NCBI GenBank assembly: GCA_018881555.1
Contig: JACAXG010000121.1
Span: forward strand, 2,231,858 to 2,295,857
Length of the DNA: 64,000 nt
Source of the DNA: Amblyornis subalaris
Taxonomy: Eukaryota; Chordata; Aves; Passeriformes; Ptilonorhynchidae
Direction: 5' to 3'
A program made the position numbers and the translations under genes. The notes below the pieces were generated by a model, which was given only the letters and a program-made list of their open reading frames with translations, did no database searches and was not told where the DNA came from. Below, piece by piece: positions 1 through 12,343 of the stretch. Positions within the stretch are counted from its first letter, which is position 1, and every line of letters begins with the position of its first letter.

Positions 1-202
1 ACCCCTTTTAAAGACCTTGCAACACAGTGAGAATACTCCGAAAGCTGTGCTTTTAAAACCACCTTTCCAAAGGCACACGAATATTGCTGAATATGCAGCC
101 CNGTGACTGAGTCTTACCATTTCCCACTCTGAAAAGTTTTCTCTGACGAAAGAGCCCAGGAAGTTCCCTCAACTGCGCAAAGCGTCCTTACGAGGAGTTT
201 AC

Positions 203-384
203 CTGCAGAAGGAAACCTCGTGAGCGAAGAGGGAGTTCTGGGGCTGCGTGCCGGGCTCGAGCTGGGTGACNTTGAAGTAGGAGAGCGTGTGGTTGACGAA
301 GCCGTGCATGGTGCCGGTGCCGCTGAACGCGTAGCGGTACATGAGGCGCGGGATGAAATCCGACGTGACCGCGATGACAAAGGC
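203..384 (-). CDS. ANO2: ANO2 exon: TM9 and TM9-TM10 extracellular loop
   Basis: The 182-nt exon has 60 codons and two bases of an arginine codon, acceptor CCTCCAG and donor GTAAAC. It reads [20 protein letters not shown], then a loop with [14 protein letters not shown] and [11 protein letters not shown], ending in EVSFC. NHT is an N-glycosylation sequon. A second sequon (asparagine-V-T) is likely, but its first codon is AAN because base 271 is unresolved; C or T at the coding-strand N gives asparagine, A or G gives lysine. The next exon (YKDYREPPW region) lies outside the window. Confidence 0.96.
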
Positions 385-759
385 CTGGAGGGCGACAAAG
401 ACAGACAAACGAGCAACCGTGAATCCACACGGCGGGTTAGTTAATCCAGGGGAAAGGCTTCCTGTTGAAGTGGAGTGGTGATGAAGGGAGGGTTGAATGG
501 CCAGGACTGGTACAGAATATTTGCATCTGTAAATGCACGGTAACCTGCTCTGTCCCTCCAGGGGAAGGCTGAGTTAGGGAAGCAGCAAAAGCAATTAATG
601 TACTCTCCATTTCTTCAATTCTTTCCATCCCTGGAGCCATTAGGAGGTTTATCACTAGTTTTAAAAAAACCTGCAAGACATCCTAGCTAGTTGCTATAAT
701 TTGGAGTGTATTTTGGTGTAGTTACACTGTGTTACCTGAGATAAACCTGTTGAGGGTAA

Positions 760-935
760 GGTCCATTTTCCCTCCTGCATCAGGATTTACTTATCTGACA
801 CGGGTGGGTCTCATGCTGGTATAAAACTCTCAAAAGACTGGTATGCCATAAAACTGGTGTAATTGTGGAGTGAACCAGACACAGAAGGATTTAGATCATG
901 CAAATGAGAATCCCTTTATTTCTCCTCTGGACTCA
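760..935. repeat. Relic of an ancient amniote interspersed repeat
   Basis: The stretch contains the words AAACTGGTGTAATTGTGGAGTG and GAAGGATTTAGATCATGCAAAT in degraded form. I know similar text (actggtgtaa..., gatttacaccagtgtaa) as a widespread, very old repeat in turtle, crocodile and bird DNA. The family name is not assigned. Confidence 0.4.
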
Positions 936-940
936 CTCCT

Positions 941-1070
941 GTTGGAACAGGTCCAGAGGAGGCCATGAAGATGATCAGAGGGATAGAGTCCCTCTGCTGT
1001 GGAGCCAGGCTGAGAAGTTGGGATTGTTCAGCCTGGAGCAGAGAAGGATTTGAGGGGAGACCTTTGCTTT
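941..1070 (+). repeat. CR1 fragment (3'-truncated)
   Basis: It starts GGAACAGGTCCAGAGGAGGCC and runs through CAGGCTGAGAAGTTGGGATT and TTCAGCCTGGAGCAGAGAAGG, the standard CR1 text upstream of the 3' UTR, then stops before the usual 3' end. It is antisense to ANO2. Confidence 0.85.
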
Positions 1071-1140
1071 GAAATTATATTGGAGGGACAATTTAAGCTC
1101 CCAGGATCATGGTTAGAAACTGGTGTAACCAAATACTCAC

Positions 1141-1193
1141 GTTAATGATCACTGACAGCTTTCCAATGCCACTCAAAATGTTATACCAAATAC
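1141..1193 (-). CDS. ANO2: ANO2 short exon before TM9
   Basis: This 53-nt exon holds two bases completing glycine and 17 codons, IWYNILSGIGKLSVIIN, ending in phase 0 before GTGAGT; the acceptor reads CTTACAG. The peptide is midway between ANO1 (IWYNILRGVGKLAVIIN) and mammalian ANO2. It was found by scanning for the family peptide between its two neighbours. A CR1 fragment ends about 70 bp downstream of its donor. Confidence 0.95.
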
Positions 1194-1299
1194 CTGTAAG
1201 TGAAGNAAAAGAACTTATTTATGAAGTTACTGTAGATTTTCTCCTTTTCTGATTGCACTGTTGGCGTTACCTTCACTGCAGAGCTCTGTCATCACTCAC

Positions 1300-1452
1300 C
1301 TATATCTTTTGCTCTCACTGTGTCTGGCCGTCTCAGCTCGGTCACGAACTTCTTGGCATCCAGACGCACCTCGATGATGTTGTTCAGGAGGGCAAAGAGA
1401 GGGGCCAGGGGGAAGGAGGCCACAAAGAGCGTGACAAAGCCAAACTGGATAA
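1300..1452 (-). CDS. ANO2: ANO2 exon: TM7 and TM8 with last two calcium ligands
   Basis: The 153-nt exon begins with two bases closing the isoleucine codon, has 50 codons and ends with the first base of a glycine codon. It reads [35 protein letters not shown] and [15 protein letters not shown]. The E and D of EVRLD align with E734 and D738 of TMEM16A. The acceptor is TTTTTTCCCCCCAG, the donor GTGAGT. The intron to the next exon is only 106 bp. Confidence 0.97.
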
Positions 1453-2027
1453 CTGGGGGGAAAAAAATGCAGTGTTATTTGATAGCTTCTGAAGGGAGCA
1501 GCTGGCAGCAAATTGTTGATGAGCTTTGTGCGTTACCAACCCCATAAAATTCCACTTCCCAAGCAGGTCCCAGTAATAAATATATCAAAGTANGGTTATG
1601 GAGAGACAAAGGTTTGTCACTTTGCTTTAGGAATGTTTCCAATAATGCTTCAAGTTGCTAGCACAAGCACAAGCCAAAGGAAATCATACATTTAATACAA
1701 AGGACAAAAGGTTCAGGGTGTATCTTTCTGCATTTATGCATAATTAACTGATTAAGACTGTGCTGTTCCTCCCTGTCCTTTTGCCAGTAAGGAAAATGAC
1801 ACCCAATCAAGCAATAGGAGAAAATCTACAAGGTGCCACTACTTGTCCCCAGCTTCCTTTGAAAAACTTGGTGTCAGCCTGTGCAAAGCAGGAACAGAAG
1901 AAATGTCTTTGTGGATGCAGGAGCCAGTGCTGTTTTGTAGCACTTTCATCCCTCCTTATGTCATTGATTTCCTCCAAGTTTAGAAATCTTCCTCTTTAAA
2001 TCTTACCAAAGATGAATTTTATTATAT

Positions 2028-2106
2028 TTTTATATATTTATATGCACACATATATACACATATATACGTGTATATATATACATACACACACATATATATA
2101 TGTGTA
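2028..2106. repeat. Compound TA/CA microsatellite
   Basis: The tract alternates TATATA, CACACA and ACGTGTATA words over about 80 bp. It is purine-pyrimidine alternating, so it may be length-variable. Confidence 0.85.
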
Positions 2107-4585
2107 ATACTATTAAATCTGACTGTGATCTACATTTCAGAATTAAAAAAAATAGTAGTGTAGAAAAAGAGTTAGTGTATATGAGGCCATATTTACTGTG
2201 GCTTCTTTTTTGGAGATCCCTGTGTAAGTTCTCTCTCCACTGAGGGATGAATTGCACTTTCTTGTGAAAATCAGGGGTGATATTTCTCCTTTCTCATCTC
2301 AGTAACAAGTTATTTGCACAGTAAAGTTAATCTCTGCATAACAGTTANGTGGCCTCTTGATTTTCATTCTCATTGTTTTGCTCTGAGATAAAATGTATAT
2401 CCCAACACACAATAAGATGGAGCCTTTTCAAAGCACACAAACATCCTATCCTTGAAATCATACTTTCCTGAGTATTTTATGCTCAGAGTCAGGAAAAGGA
2501 ATCAACAAGGAAATAAAACCAGATGTTAAAGTAATGTCCCCAAAAAACTGTGAAATGCTTAGAAAAATACATAGCACCAAAATATGCCTTATTTGGCTTA
2601 AAGTGAATTTAGCAGGAATACAGCTGGGAGAATTCTGGTAAGAAGAAAAGAAAAAATTATTTGCAATGCTGTAAGAATAAACCACACACGCATTTGCTTT
2701 GAAGTTGGTTGTAGCCCCTTCAGTCATTGCCTGGAAAAATGCAGTTTAATTTTTTTTCAAGTTCACAAAAAAATGTTCAAGGTATGCAGAGGACTTCTGG
2801 ATAATTGTGTAAATGTGTCTGCATAGAAAGCTCCACGCCAGAAGTGTTTGTGTGGCCATCTTGAAATCTCTTCAACCTTCCAAACTCCTTCTGATCAAAG
2901 TGTAAATGATGCAAAAAGCAGGCAAAAAAAATAATCCCCAAACCAAACCATAATTTAGATGGTCTTGTGTAGCAAACCAGCAAACAATCACTAAAATGAG
3001 CAGTGTTTGAACAGCCTCAGCAATTTCCAGGTCCTTGTTGAGTGTGATCAGTGTTTCTAGAAACAAACCTGAATGGATCATAAAGAGAAGAATCCCTGTT
3101 CAGATCCCAGAAGAGATCTAGTCTCTGCACCCTGGAGTGCTGGGGATGCCTGTCCAGTCACGCTGGAAACATTTACAGCACTTTTAGGGCACTCACACTC
3201 TTCCATCAAGGACAGTTGAGAGAAAGACTTCCTATTTTTGGCTGGAAAACTTGATGGCAACCCTTAGATATCCTTTATATGTTCACATTTATGCCACAAG
3301 ATCTCCATACAAAGTTCTTTAGGTGTTCATGTACAGCGAGAAGGCTCAAGAGACCTGGCTAAAAAACTAAGGAAAAGGTGTAATTTATAGCTCTTCTGTA
3401 ATAAACATATGCAACAAGCCTATACACAACCACCAGTGGTATTCTCAAACCCATCCTCATTAGAGAGATTATAGAAAAATGCAGGTTTCTATCCAGTGAT
3501 TATTTTTTTACTTTTGCTGCCTCACACATTGCCTTTTTGATGGCTTTTCCTGCTTTAGGGGAAATTCTTCCAAAACTTTCAGATTAATCCTTACAGTAGT
3601 CAGAAGCTACAGACATTGGATCTGATCATTTTCTTCTTAAAATTCAAAAGGAGTTGTGCCNTTGTTTTTTAACAGAAGTTGGATGATGAAACCTTTTGTT
3701 ATTACTTCTCCTTGAGGAAAAATGTTTTTAATCAATTGCCACATGAAGCTTGGAATCCTACAGGGGTTAGACTAGAGAAGGGAAGACCAAATGAAATAAG
3801 GACCTGAAAATCATTGCTGATTTCAGTTTCTTCTCGAGGAAGCACAAGTGGTATAAATTTGAGCCATTTATGTACATCATTTATCTGCTCTTGGAGCCAA
3901 TTTAATAAAGTTTGTTTCATTAGCAATATTATTGTGACTCTAAACATCAATTTCTTGCCAACTCCTATCACTGTGGGCTGGTTACACGTTGCAAACTTGC
4001 TACCCTGTGAAAGAGGAAATTGCTGTACATGCTACCTGCTTTGGGAATGCACATGGGTTTGGGGCTGGGTCAAAAGGCTTTGCACAATTTTAGAAACAGG
4101 AACTGCTAACGACAAATTTGACACATGCTGACAATGACAATTTATGTTTTGGGATTACTTGAGCAAAATTCTCTGATCACTCAGGCATTTTAAGAGTGTC
4201 TCTGTGAAAAAACACAGCTCTAGATCAGTTAATAATATCAAAACAAACAGTTCTCAGAAATTTCACTGGTGCAAATCAAACCTTGGTGCAGATGTGCTAT
4301 TGACAGCCAAGGCCTGTTCAATAAACATTTCAGCATGGTCTGCTGATTAAAATCAGATTCAAAGTTCATGTCACAGAAGAAATGACCCACAAGGAAATGA
4401 CCCTGAAGAAAAACTTAAAGTTTATTTGCCATGGCAAAGTGTTGGCCTCTTCCTCCCCCACTTCTGTGATCTGTAAAATGCCACTGAAGTCAATACAAAT
4501 CTGCCTGACTTGTAGGCTTTAGGTTTCACCTTCTTGAGCTTTCTGTTTTTGTAGATTTATGTAAGATTTTTACCCTAAAAAATTN

Positions 4586-4985
4586 ATCATAGAATCTTTT
4601 GGGTTGGGAGGGACCTTCAAATATCATCCAGTCCAAACCCCCTGCAATGAGCTGGGATTTTCAAGCAGATCACATTCAACCAGCTCAGAGCTCCACCCAA
4701 GCTGACCTTGGATGTTTCCAGGGATGAGGCATCCACAGCTTCTCTGGACAACCTGTGCCAGTGTTTCACCCCCCACCCAGTGTAAAAAGACTTCCTTCTT
4801 ATAGCTGATCTAAATCTACCACATTTTAGTTTTAAACTATTACCCTTGTTCTGTCTCAACAGGCCCCGCTAAAAAGTCTGTCCCCATCTTTCTTTCAGGT
4901 CCCCTTTAAGTACTGGAAGGCTGCTGTAAGGTTTCCCCAGAGTTTTCTTTTCTCCAGGATAAAAAACCCCAGCTCTCTGAGTCAA
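4586..4985 (-). repeat. CR1 fragment, older subfamily
   Basis: It begins with the inverted 3' end ATCATAGAATCTTTTGGGTT and follows with GGAGGGACCTTCAAATATCATC, later GGATGAGGCATCCACAGCTTC and CTTTTCTCCAGGATAAAAAACC. Divergence from the CR1 text is clearly greater than in the copies at 47.4 or 63.2 kb. The 5' limit is approximate. Confidence 0.85.
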
Positions 4986-5989
4986 AATTTTGGCAGTGAC
5001 AACAGTGACAGAACCATGCCATAATAGTCTGGATCCCCCTGTTTCCTCCAATTTCATTGCCCAAAACATCCTAGTGTCAGCAGTTATCCTACAGGCTCAG
5101 TATGTCACTTTTTTCCCTAAAAAAGACAAAATTACAAGGAGCTGCACCTCTCTGGGTGTGTCTGCCTGGGCAGGGAGAGCTCTCAGCAGACTCACAGGTT
5201 TGTGGATCAAGATCACCAAGCAACTGCTCCAATCCATTTTAATTGATGGTAAAAATCTTATTCTTAGAATAAGGAATCAGAACAAAATGAGAGCAACTTG
5301 GAAATGGGCATCCCAAAGTTTAAGTGGGGTAGTTATCATCAAAGCCTCCTTTGATGATACCTGTGGGGTATTGTACTGCAAAACACATCCTGAGATTGCT
5401 CCAAGCACTGTCCCTCAGGAAGTGCTGCCTTAACAGAGTTAATCTGCTCAATAACTGCAAAGAGAATGTATGATCTGCCATGTGGGGAGTGGGCCAGGCT
5501 CCAGGATTCCATCAGAAAGGGCATATGTCAAACCTTTGGATAGAAATCGGTAAAAGAGACTGGATAGACATGATTAAAAAAGGCAAGGACTGCCTGTGCT
5601 GAGGGTACAGCCTAGTGAATGGTAGACCTGTAGTGAAGAGTCTTAGCTAAGGATGTCACTCATCCTTCAAAGCAGGAGCATCCTAGCAGGACAAACCTGA
5701 ATGTGCTGAATACTCACACCTGGGTACAAAACCTGCCTGTGCCTGTTTCTGCCTGAAACCCCATCACCATCTGTGGGGAAACCCAAAGGCTACAGCAAGC
5801 CCAGGCTGCTGTTCCTTACCCAGCTGCTTCATTCCAGGTTGCCACTGATGCCAGTGGGAGGCTGCCTGAGTGAATCCGTGTGGAACTAAGAAAGAAATTC
5901 TGAAACAGCAGCCAGATTTCTCTCTTCTCCTTAATATCATACATCTTCTTACACTCCAGTCATCTTGCCTTTGTAAGCAATTCGGGGGG

Positions 5990-6345
5990 GGGAAAAGCTT
6001 CATCTGCCCCTGTGCACGGTGTCCCTCCCCGCTGCCCGGCCCCCAACCAGAGCAATGGGCAGCCAGGGTGCTGAGCTGCCCTCGCAGCCTGGTGTCCCCG
6101 ACAGCAATCCTGGCTGCCAGGCTCGGTGTGGAGCTGCCCCCAGTGCTCCCTGCTGCCGTGGGTGGTCTGGATCCAGCAGGGNTCTGGCAGCTGAGAGCAG
6201 GAGACAGACCCAGGGCAGCCCCGGGGCTGGGGAGTGCAGCTTGGCTCTCACCCACTGCGCGTCTGGCTGGAATCCCACGGCAGGGCACAGCACGGCACCC
6301 TGCGAGGCTTCTCCACTCGGGAAGCTCATTCTCCTCTTGTAAACA
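5990..6345. other. GC-rich intronic stretch
   Basis: About 350 bp are much richer in G and C than the flanks and are open in several frames on both strands. The open frames overlap each other in both directions, have no splice or family signal and are explained by base composition. A regulatory element is possible but nothing shows it. Confidence 0.4.
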
Positions 6346-6521
6346 AGTGTTTAGATCAATAATTCATCCACTTACTTTCAGGGCATCTGAATTATCCCTG
6401 GATGGCTGCAGGAGGAGGCACTTGATGTGGTTTATGATCTCAGCACAAGGGACTAATCTAAATTACAGGCTTAGTGTCCAGTGATTTATAACAACAGCAG
6501 CTTAAACCCTGATACTGCAAG

Positions 6522-6705
6522 TCAGAATCAGAGAATAGAATCAGAATATCCTAAACTGGAAGGAACCCACAAGGATCATCAAGTCCAGCTCCTGGCACAG
6601 GACAGCCCGAGAATCCCACCCTGTGCATCCCTGAGAGTGTTTTCCAAACTCAGGCAGCCTTGGGGCTGTGATCACTTCCCNGGAACACAAACCCCAAAAC
6701 CTCAA
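6522..6705 (-). repeat. CR1 fragment, different subfamily
   Basis: It reads as the inverted end of a CR1: GAATCAGAATATCCTAAACTGG, AAGGAACCCACAAGGATCATC, AAGTCCAGCTCCTGGCACAGG, and then CAGGCAGCCTTGGGGCTGTG. The phrase 'acccacaaggatcatc' separates this subfamily from the more common copies in the window. Confidence 0.8.
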
Positions 6706-8009
6706 CCCTTACGGTGATACTTCTGCATTTCTTTTTTAAAACACATTAAACCTACTCTATTCAGTGGCCATGATTTGGGCAATTTCTAGAACTTGCTTCT
6801 AAAATTTAAAAAAAAAATCCAAAACCCAGTTTCCTAAGGGACAGGATAACAAATGGCTGAACGTGAGAGCTCCAAGAGCCGCTCTGAAGCCCAAACACAG
6901 GTAAGGAAAACCCCGCTGCAGCTTTTCCTCTTCGCAGGCCTGACTGCTGACGTGCTTCCTTTCCGGGCAGAAGGCCTGACATGAACCCAGAAAACAAATC
7001 TGACAGTTTTGAAATTCTGTTCGAACTCGCAGCAGTTGAGCATCACTTTTCCCACAGCAGAACCAAGACCACTGACAGCAAATCAAAGCAATGTTGACAA
7101 ACATCATACCAGTATATTTTTGTTACTGGTAACTAAAGGTCCTTGTCCTTAGAGAGAACTGCAACTAGTGACCAGGAAATGCTGCTTGTTAAAACGCAGA
7201 CATTTCTGAGTTATTCCTGAGAATAAAGATATATGATAATTTTTACATAAAATGCCTATATTTTCAACGTTTTTTTTATTTCAAAAATTGCAAAGAAGTT
7301 TGCCTAACGTTTACAGGAGGAAAAATTGTCTCAGGCTGAAGTAATGCATGGAAAAAATCAATCCCAAAGGATAATTTTTCAACAAAGCATCATCATGAGC
7401 AGAAGGGGATAAGGTAATAGAAGCTGCAACACAGCAGATCCTGGGGTGAGTTGGAATATTTGAGAGGGACATGATGGGATGTGAGGGATTCTTTATGGCA
7501 TTGCAGAGGGCAAGGTTTGGATCTATAAATATATTCATAAGAGATCCCCAAATCTGCCATCATATAAAATACCTCGTATAACTCACGTATTTATAGATTT
7601 ACATAATCTACCATTCTGTACATTTTCATATATGCATTTATAATTAGATAGCAAATGATATCTATAAACCAATATTACCATTTCTGTGTAGAGAGATAAA
7701 CCATACATGGTATTTAATTTTTTTGCCACAAATGCATTCTCTTTCAGATGTTTTGAGAACAGAACCACAACTTGTTAAAACAGGAGCTGCCACATTCAAT
7801 ATTTAACAGATGTCTGGGTTTGGATGCCGTGCCCATTGACAAGTTGTGGTTCTCCCTGAATTGTTTTATGCCCTAAAGCTTGGGTTTGCCTGGATTATTT
7901 CTCTCCTTCCTACTCCCCCACCTATACCATTCCTGCTTTCTCCTTCCCTGCCTCTCCAGGGTCTAGTCCCGAGGCAGCTGCANGGCTGTGCTCCCCAGCA
8001 GGAGCAAGG

Positions 8010-8453
8010 CATGGACACACTGCAGGGAATCCACAGGAGAGCCACCCAGGTGAGGAAGGGACCAAGGGGCCTGACGTACAAGGGGAAGCTGAGAGCACTG
8101 GGATTGTGGCACCACAGGAAAAGAAGGCTCAGGGGATCTCGCCCATGTGATGGGTTGAAGAAGACAGAGCTAAAACCTTCCCAAGGGTGGCCAGCCAAAG
8201 GACAAGAGGCAAAGGGCGCAAGTGGAAATTCAGGGAATGCAATTTAAAAAAAGCTTTTTTTTTTTTTGTGTAAGGGTGGTCAAATACTGGAACAGGTTAC
8301 ACAGAGAGGTCACAGACTCTCCATCCCTGGAAATATTCAAAACCCCACTGGACAAGTCCCTAAGCACCCTATTCTAGCTGACCCTGCTTTGAGCAAGAGG
8401 CTGGACTAGATGATCTCCAGAGGTCCTTTCCAACCACAGCTATTGATTCTGTG
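8010..8453 (+). repeat. CR1 copy with intact 3' end
   Basis: It spans CTGCAGGGAATCCACAGGAGAG, GGACAAGAGGCAAAGGGCGC, CAAATACTGGAACAGG, GACCCTGCTTTGAGCAAGAGG and ends GATGATCTCCAGAGGTCC...TTGATTCTGTG. This is the classic chicken-like CR1 3' end of about 450 bp. A T11-12 run at about 8255 interrupts it. It ends some 245 bp from the ANO2 exon at 8699. Confidence 0.9.
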
Positions 8454-8698
8454 GCCGAATGGTTCCTATGCCCTTTTCTCAGCTGGGAACACTGGAATCT
8501 GACAGCATAAGCATCAACAGATACTAGGATGCACCATTATTGCTCTGTTGGTACTGTGGTAGTCTCATGGCTCACACGGAATTTCTGCAAACTGCGAGGG
8601 TCTGGGGTTTTCCCCCTTTATCACCACAACTTATGACATGCAGTCCTATGTAAAGCCATGGTTTTTGAGGAAAGGGAAAGGAAATTCAGCAAACTTAC

Positions 8699-8847
8699 TC
8701 ATTTCCATGTATTCTGGAGTCAGTCCAGTGAAAGGTTCCAAGATGTAGTCGAGATCCCACTGCTGAGGGTCCTTTGATTGGTTGTTGGCCATTTCCTTTG
8801 GCTCAGTCCTTTCATCCTTCAGCTTCCTGAAGAGCTTCTTTAGCTTC
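8699..8847 (-). CDS. ANO2: ANO2 exon: TM6-TM7 cytosolic linker and start of TM7 with two calcium ligands
   Basis: The 149-nt exon has one base finishing the proline codon, 49 codons, and one base of an isoleucine codon. It begins [12 protein letters not shown], a basic stretch typical of ANO2, then a variable stretch with DPQQWDLDY, and ends [13 protein letters not shown]. The two glutamates of EYME align with E702 and E705 of TMEM16A, part of the calcium site. The variable linker is the best evidence that this is ANO2 and not ANO1, which has a different sequence there. The acceptor is TTGCTCAG and the donor GTAAGT. Confidence 0.97.
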
Positions 8848-9261
8848 CTGAGCAACAAAAGTTCAGATTAAACCAAGTCTTTTTTTTTTCCCCCTACAAG
8901 ATTTGACCCAACTCTTTGCACAGCAACACAAAATTAATCTCATGTTACTTTGGTGCACCACAGGATGGGTTTACACCACCCTGTGAAGTTCTGATGCTGC
9001 TTTTTGACAGGTGACAATCTGCTGCAGTTGAATCCAGTACTACATAATAATTTTTTCTCTCTAGATGCATATTCAATGGGCACCTTTCTGAAGTTCAAGC
9101 ACCTTGGACCTAAATAATATTAGTAATTAATACTCTGAAGAACAACACAGATAGCACTTCTCCTTCACACCACATATCTACCACAGGCACACTTTTCACT
9201 CACCATGAAAGTTGGGAACTTCCAGTATAATATACTGGTAAGGTAAAAAAGTACCAGACAT

Positions 9262-9436
9262 GCACAGGGTGCCCAGAGAAGCTGTGGCTGCCCCATCCCT
9301 GGCAGTGTCCAAGGCCAGGTTGGATGGGGCTCTGAGCACCCTGGGATAGTGGAAGGTGTTCCTGCCCTTGGCGGGGGCTGGAACCAGATGGGATTTAGGG
9401 TCCCTTCTAACCCAGACCATTTTGTGATTCTATGAT
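9262..9436 (+). repeat. CR1 3' fragment
   Basis: The text runs from GCACAGGGTGCCCAGAGAAG through CTGTGGCTGCCCCATCCCTGG to CCATTTTGTGATTCTATGA. It is 5'-truncated, as CR1 copies usually are. Confidence 0.93.
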
Positions 9437-12343
9437 GCTTCCAAGCAAAGAGGGTGCAAGAATGTACTGACAGTATGAACAGCAGTATCACTGTCCCCTC
9501 GAGGTGGGGATACAAATTTCATGGCACTGACAAATAAATTAGAGTGAAATTAATCCATTTCTAAATCCAGAGTAAGGTTTTCCCAGTGCCCCATCCCCAC
9601 ACACAGATGATATTTTAAATACATATGCATAACAACTTCATGCTGTTTTACACACTGAGAAATTCCCATGGGAGAAAGAAATAGAATAAGGTATTTCTTT
9701 AAAATCAAGGAAGAAAAATACAGTTGAATTAGCATAAAATAGCAAGATTTCTACTTATTGCATGCCTTTCTTTTGCAGATGATATTTATCTTTCACAAAA
9801 GCATACGGCCCCATTTTATAGTTCTTCACATACATGCCATGAATGAAAATCCAGACTAATTCCAGTGATGTTTTGCCAGTAGCATAATCAGGACTCTCCC
9901 ACAGCTCTTCCCCCACAGCTTGTGATAAACCCTTTGAACTGTAGGTGTGTGGCCTGGAGACAGGAATATTCGGGGGAAGGGGATCCCTTTGGACCTCCAG
10001 TGAGGCAGGACCGCTTTCCCTGACCCTGGCTTTAGCAGCAGGGCGAGGCTGAGGAACAAAAGCTGGCAAACACAATAAAGGCTTTGCTGTGTGGGTTTAT
10101 TGCTTCATTCCCAAACTTACACTGAGCCCTGGAATCACTGTGTCACCTCATCACANAGGGGCAGCCTGGGAATACCCACGGTGCCTGTGGAATTCCTGCA
10201 TGGACCAGAGTTTACAGGACCCATTCCCTGTCATCANCAGTGTGGAGCAAAGAGGGAGTGGAGGAGATTCTCTGAACAGAGATCGAGATTGCACCAGGCC
10301 CTGTCAGTCCCAGGAGCACAGAGCTTCAAAACCCAACAGGTCAGCTCAGGCTTTTGGTTCAGGTGCAGTGGAGCTCACAAGTCTGATGGTGACATCCTCA
10401 CTACTTTGGCAAACCTGGGGCTGACCAATACTTTTGGTACCCAGAACATTCAGATTACACACTTTTAATAAAAGGGTGGGGCAAGATTTAAAATACTTCA
10501 AAAGAAAGAAGCAGACGAATCCTTACAAAGACATTTACCTCCTACATCATGCAAACTCAGCCCAAATTTCAAGACACTAAAATTCCCTTTCTCCCCCTGT
10601 GCTTTTATGGCAGCCAAGGGAACCTGTCTGTGCCAGAGGTGATGTGGCATTCAGCAGGCAGGAGGCTGGGGCGGGACTTAAAACGATCAAAGAATTCCCA
10701 GGATGCTCTTCCAGCATATCCCAATTAATTTCCTAATGTGAGTGACTCTCAGAGGACAGTGAACAATAAGCTCAAGACAGTGCTGATTTCTGCCCCAGTG
10801 AAATGATCCGAGCTGTAAATGTCCCTCACCTTTCCGTGGGCAGAGGAGACTGAAGATCCTCTCACTGTCAGGGTGCAGAAGCTGAGGCACAATTTGGGTG
10901 TGTTGAGGGGAGAAGTCTGTGCACATTTGATCCAATCCTTCAGTTATAGCACACAGAACCCCCTTATGGAGCTTGGTGCACACACACACCTCCCGCAAGA
11001 ATCCCAAAAAAGAGTTGTTGTTTTTAATGTTTGTTTGGGAGTACACCAAACCCAGGGCTCAGTTACTCAGAATAATTTTTAATTTTTCATCTGGCTATCT
11101 ATAAGCCAGGCTTGAGGAGCAGCACCTTTAACCATTTGGAGTTGAGCTTTGAAGAATGTCTGTATGCTTCTTTTTATGTATTTTTTTTTTAAAGATCAAC
11201 TGACTGAAAGCGAGCCAAACTCATTATTTCAAATTTTCCACCAAAAAAATTGTACCTTTGTGTCAAATCCAAGCATGTGAAGTTTGAGACCAAACAGAAA
11301 TGTGTCAGAAAGTTAAAGGAACAGAGAACAGGGATTTGCAGTGTTATTCTCCAGCAGTAGGGCAATGAAAATGAGTTTTGCAGAGCTCTAGAGCTTCACA
11401 TACGATTGTGATAGTAACATTGGGTAGGCTTTTTAAATGCCTTTGTTTGAAGCCTGGTTTTTAATTACCCAGATCAACGTTTTTAAAGAACATTGACAGA
11501 AAAATAGTTCCTTTAGCTTCTGATTTGTTCCTGCCAGGCAGCCCCCACGGTGAGGAGGAGGTGGGTGGGCCTGTGCAGGATGAGTGTCCCAGAAGCTTTG
11601 TGCTCCAGGGGCATGTGCAGCAAAGTTTCAGGACTCCATATGAATCAGGGGCAACTGCAGAGCTGCAGGATAGCCATTATTTCTGGTCCCTTTGCCAGGG
11701 AATATCAAAAAGCAAGGTGCATTCTTAAGGAGACTGAACAGCAGGTGAGAAGAATGAACAGAGGATGAGAGGGAAAGAAAATGAACAGGTTTTTGTCAGG
11801 CTGTGCCTAGAGCAGTTCAAAATGACACTGCAGCTTCTCACAAGGGATTGGCACCACGTTGTGTTAGGTAAGAGGTGGGAGGGTGGTTTGATTTTGCTGT
11901 TTGTAATTCCCACTATAACCAATAAGCACTGCATTATGCACATTAACCATCTGAAAGGAGCATAAAATCACCACAACAGCCCCACCATCAATAACTCTCA
12001 AGCTTTTGAGGAAAAAATTGATGAAAAGAAGAGAGAAATCAAACTCCAAGTGATGCTGGCTGGGCTGGAAGCACATGGTGATTAGACGAAGGCTCTTTTT
12101 AAAAAATCAGAGAGATGACTCAACAGTTGCTGCATTTAAACAGCAAGAAGGAGCAGCAGGATTTGGGGGATCTAGGGGAAAGCATGATGATGACTTGGGA
12201 AAACTGGGAGATATGTGGAGTGAGACACAGTGGGATGCAGAGAGGCTGGAGACGGGGGGCATCTGGAAGGCAGGTCAAAAGAACACAGGTACAAGAAAAT
12301 TATTTTGTTGGCACGAGTCTTTGTGTCCTCAGTGGCTGCACAA

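Larger units (their letters stand above)
385..1140 (-). other. ANO2 intron, 756 bp
   Basis: The part next to the acceptor (387-760) is unique-looking sequence with no feature I can name. From about 760 to 935 there is an old amniote repeat relic, followed at 941-1070 by a CR1 fragment; both are listed separately. Confidence 0.9.
1453..8698 (-). other. ANO2 intron, 7.2 kb
   Basis: Besides the listed repeats (AT microsatellite near 2.1 kb, CR1 copies at 4586, 6522 and 8010, and a GC-rich stretch near 6.1 kb) this intron holds AT-rich unique sequence. I see nothing nameable in 1453-2027, 2107-4585, 4986-5990 or 6710-7980. Confidence 0.85.

Noticed and set aside
5764..6484. Overlapping long open frames (up to 204 codons) on both strands
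   Set aside because: They sit in the GC-rich patch at 5990-6345, overlap each other in opposite directions and include unresolved bases; composition explains them.
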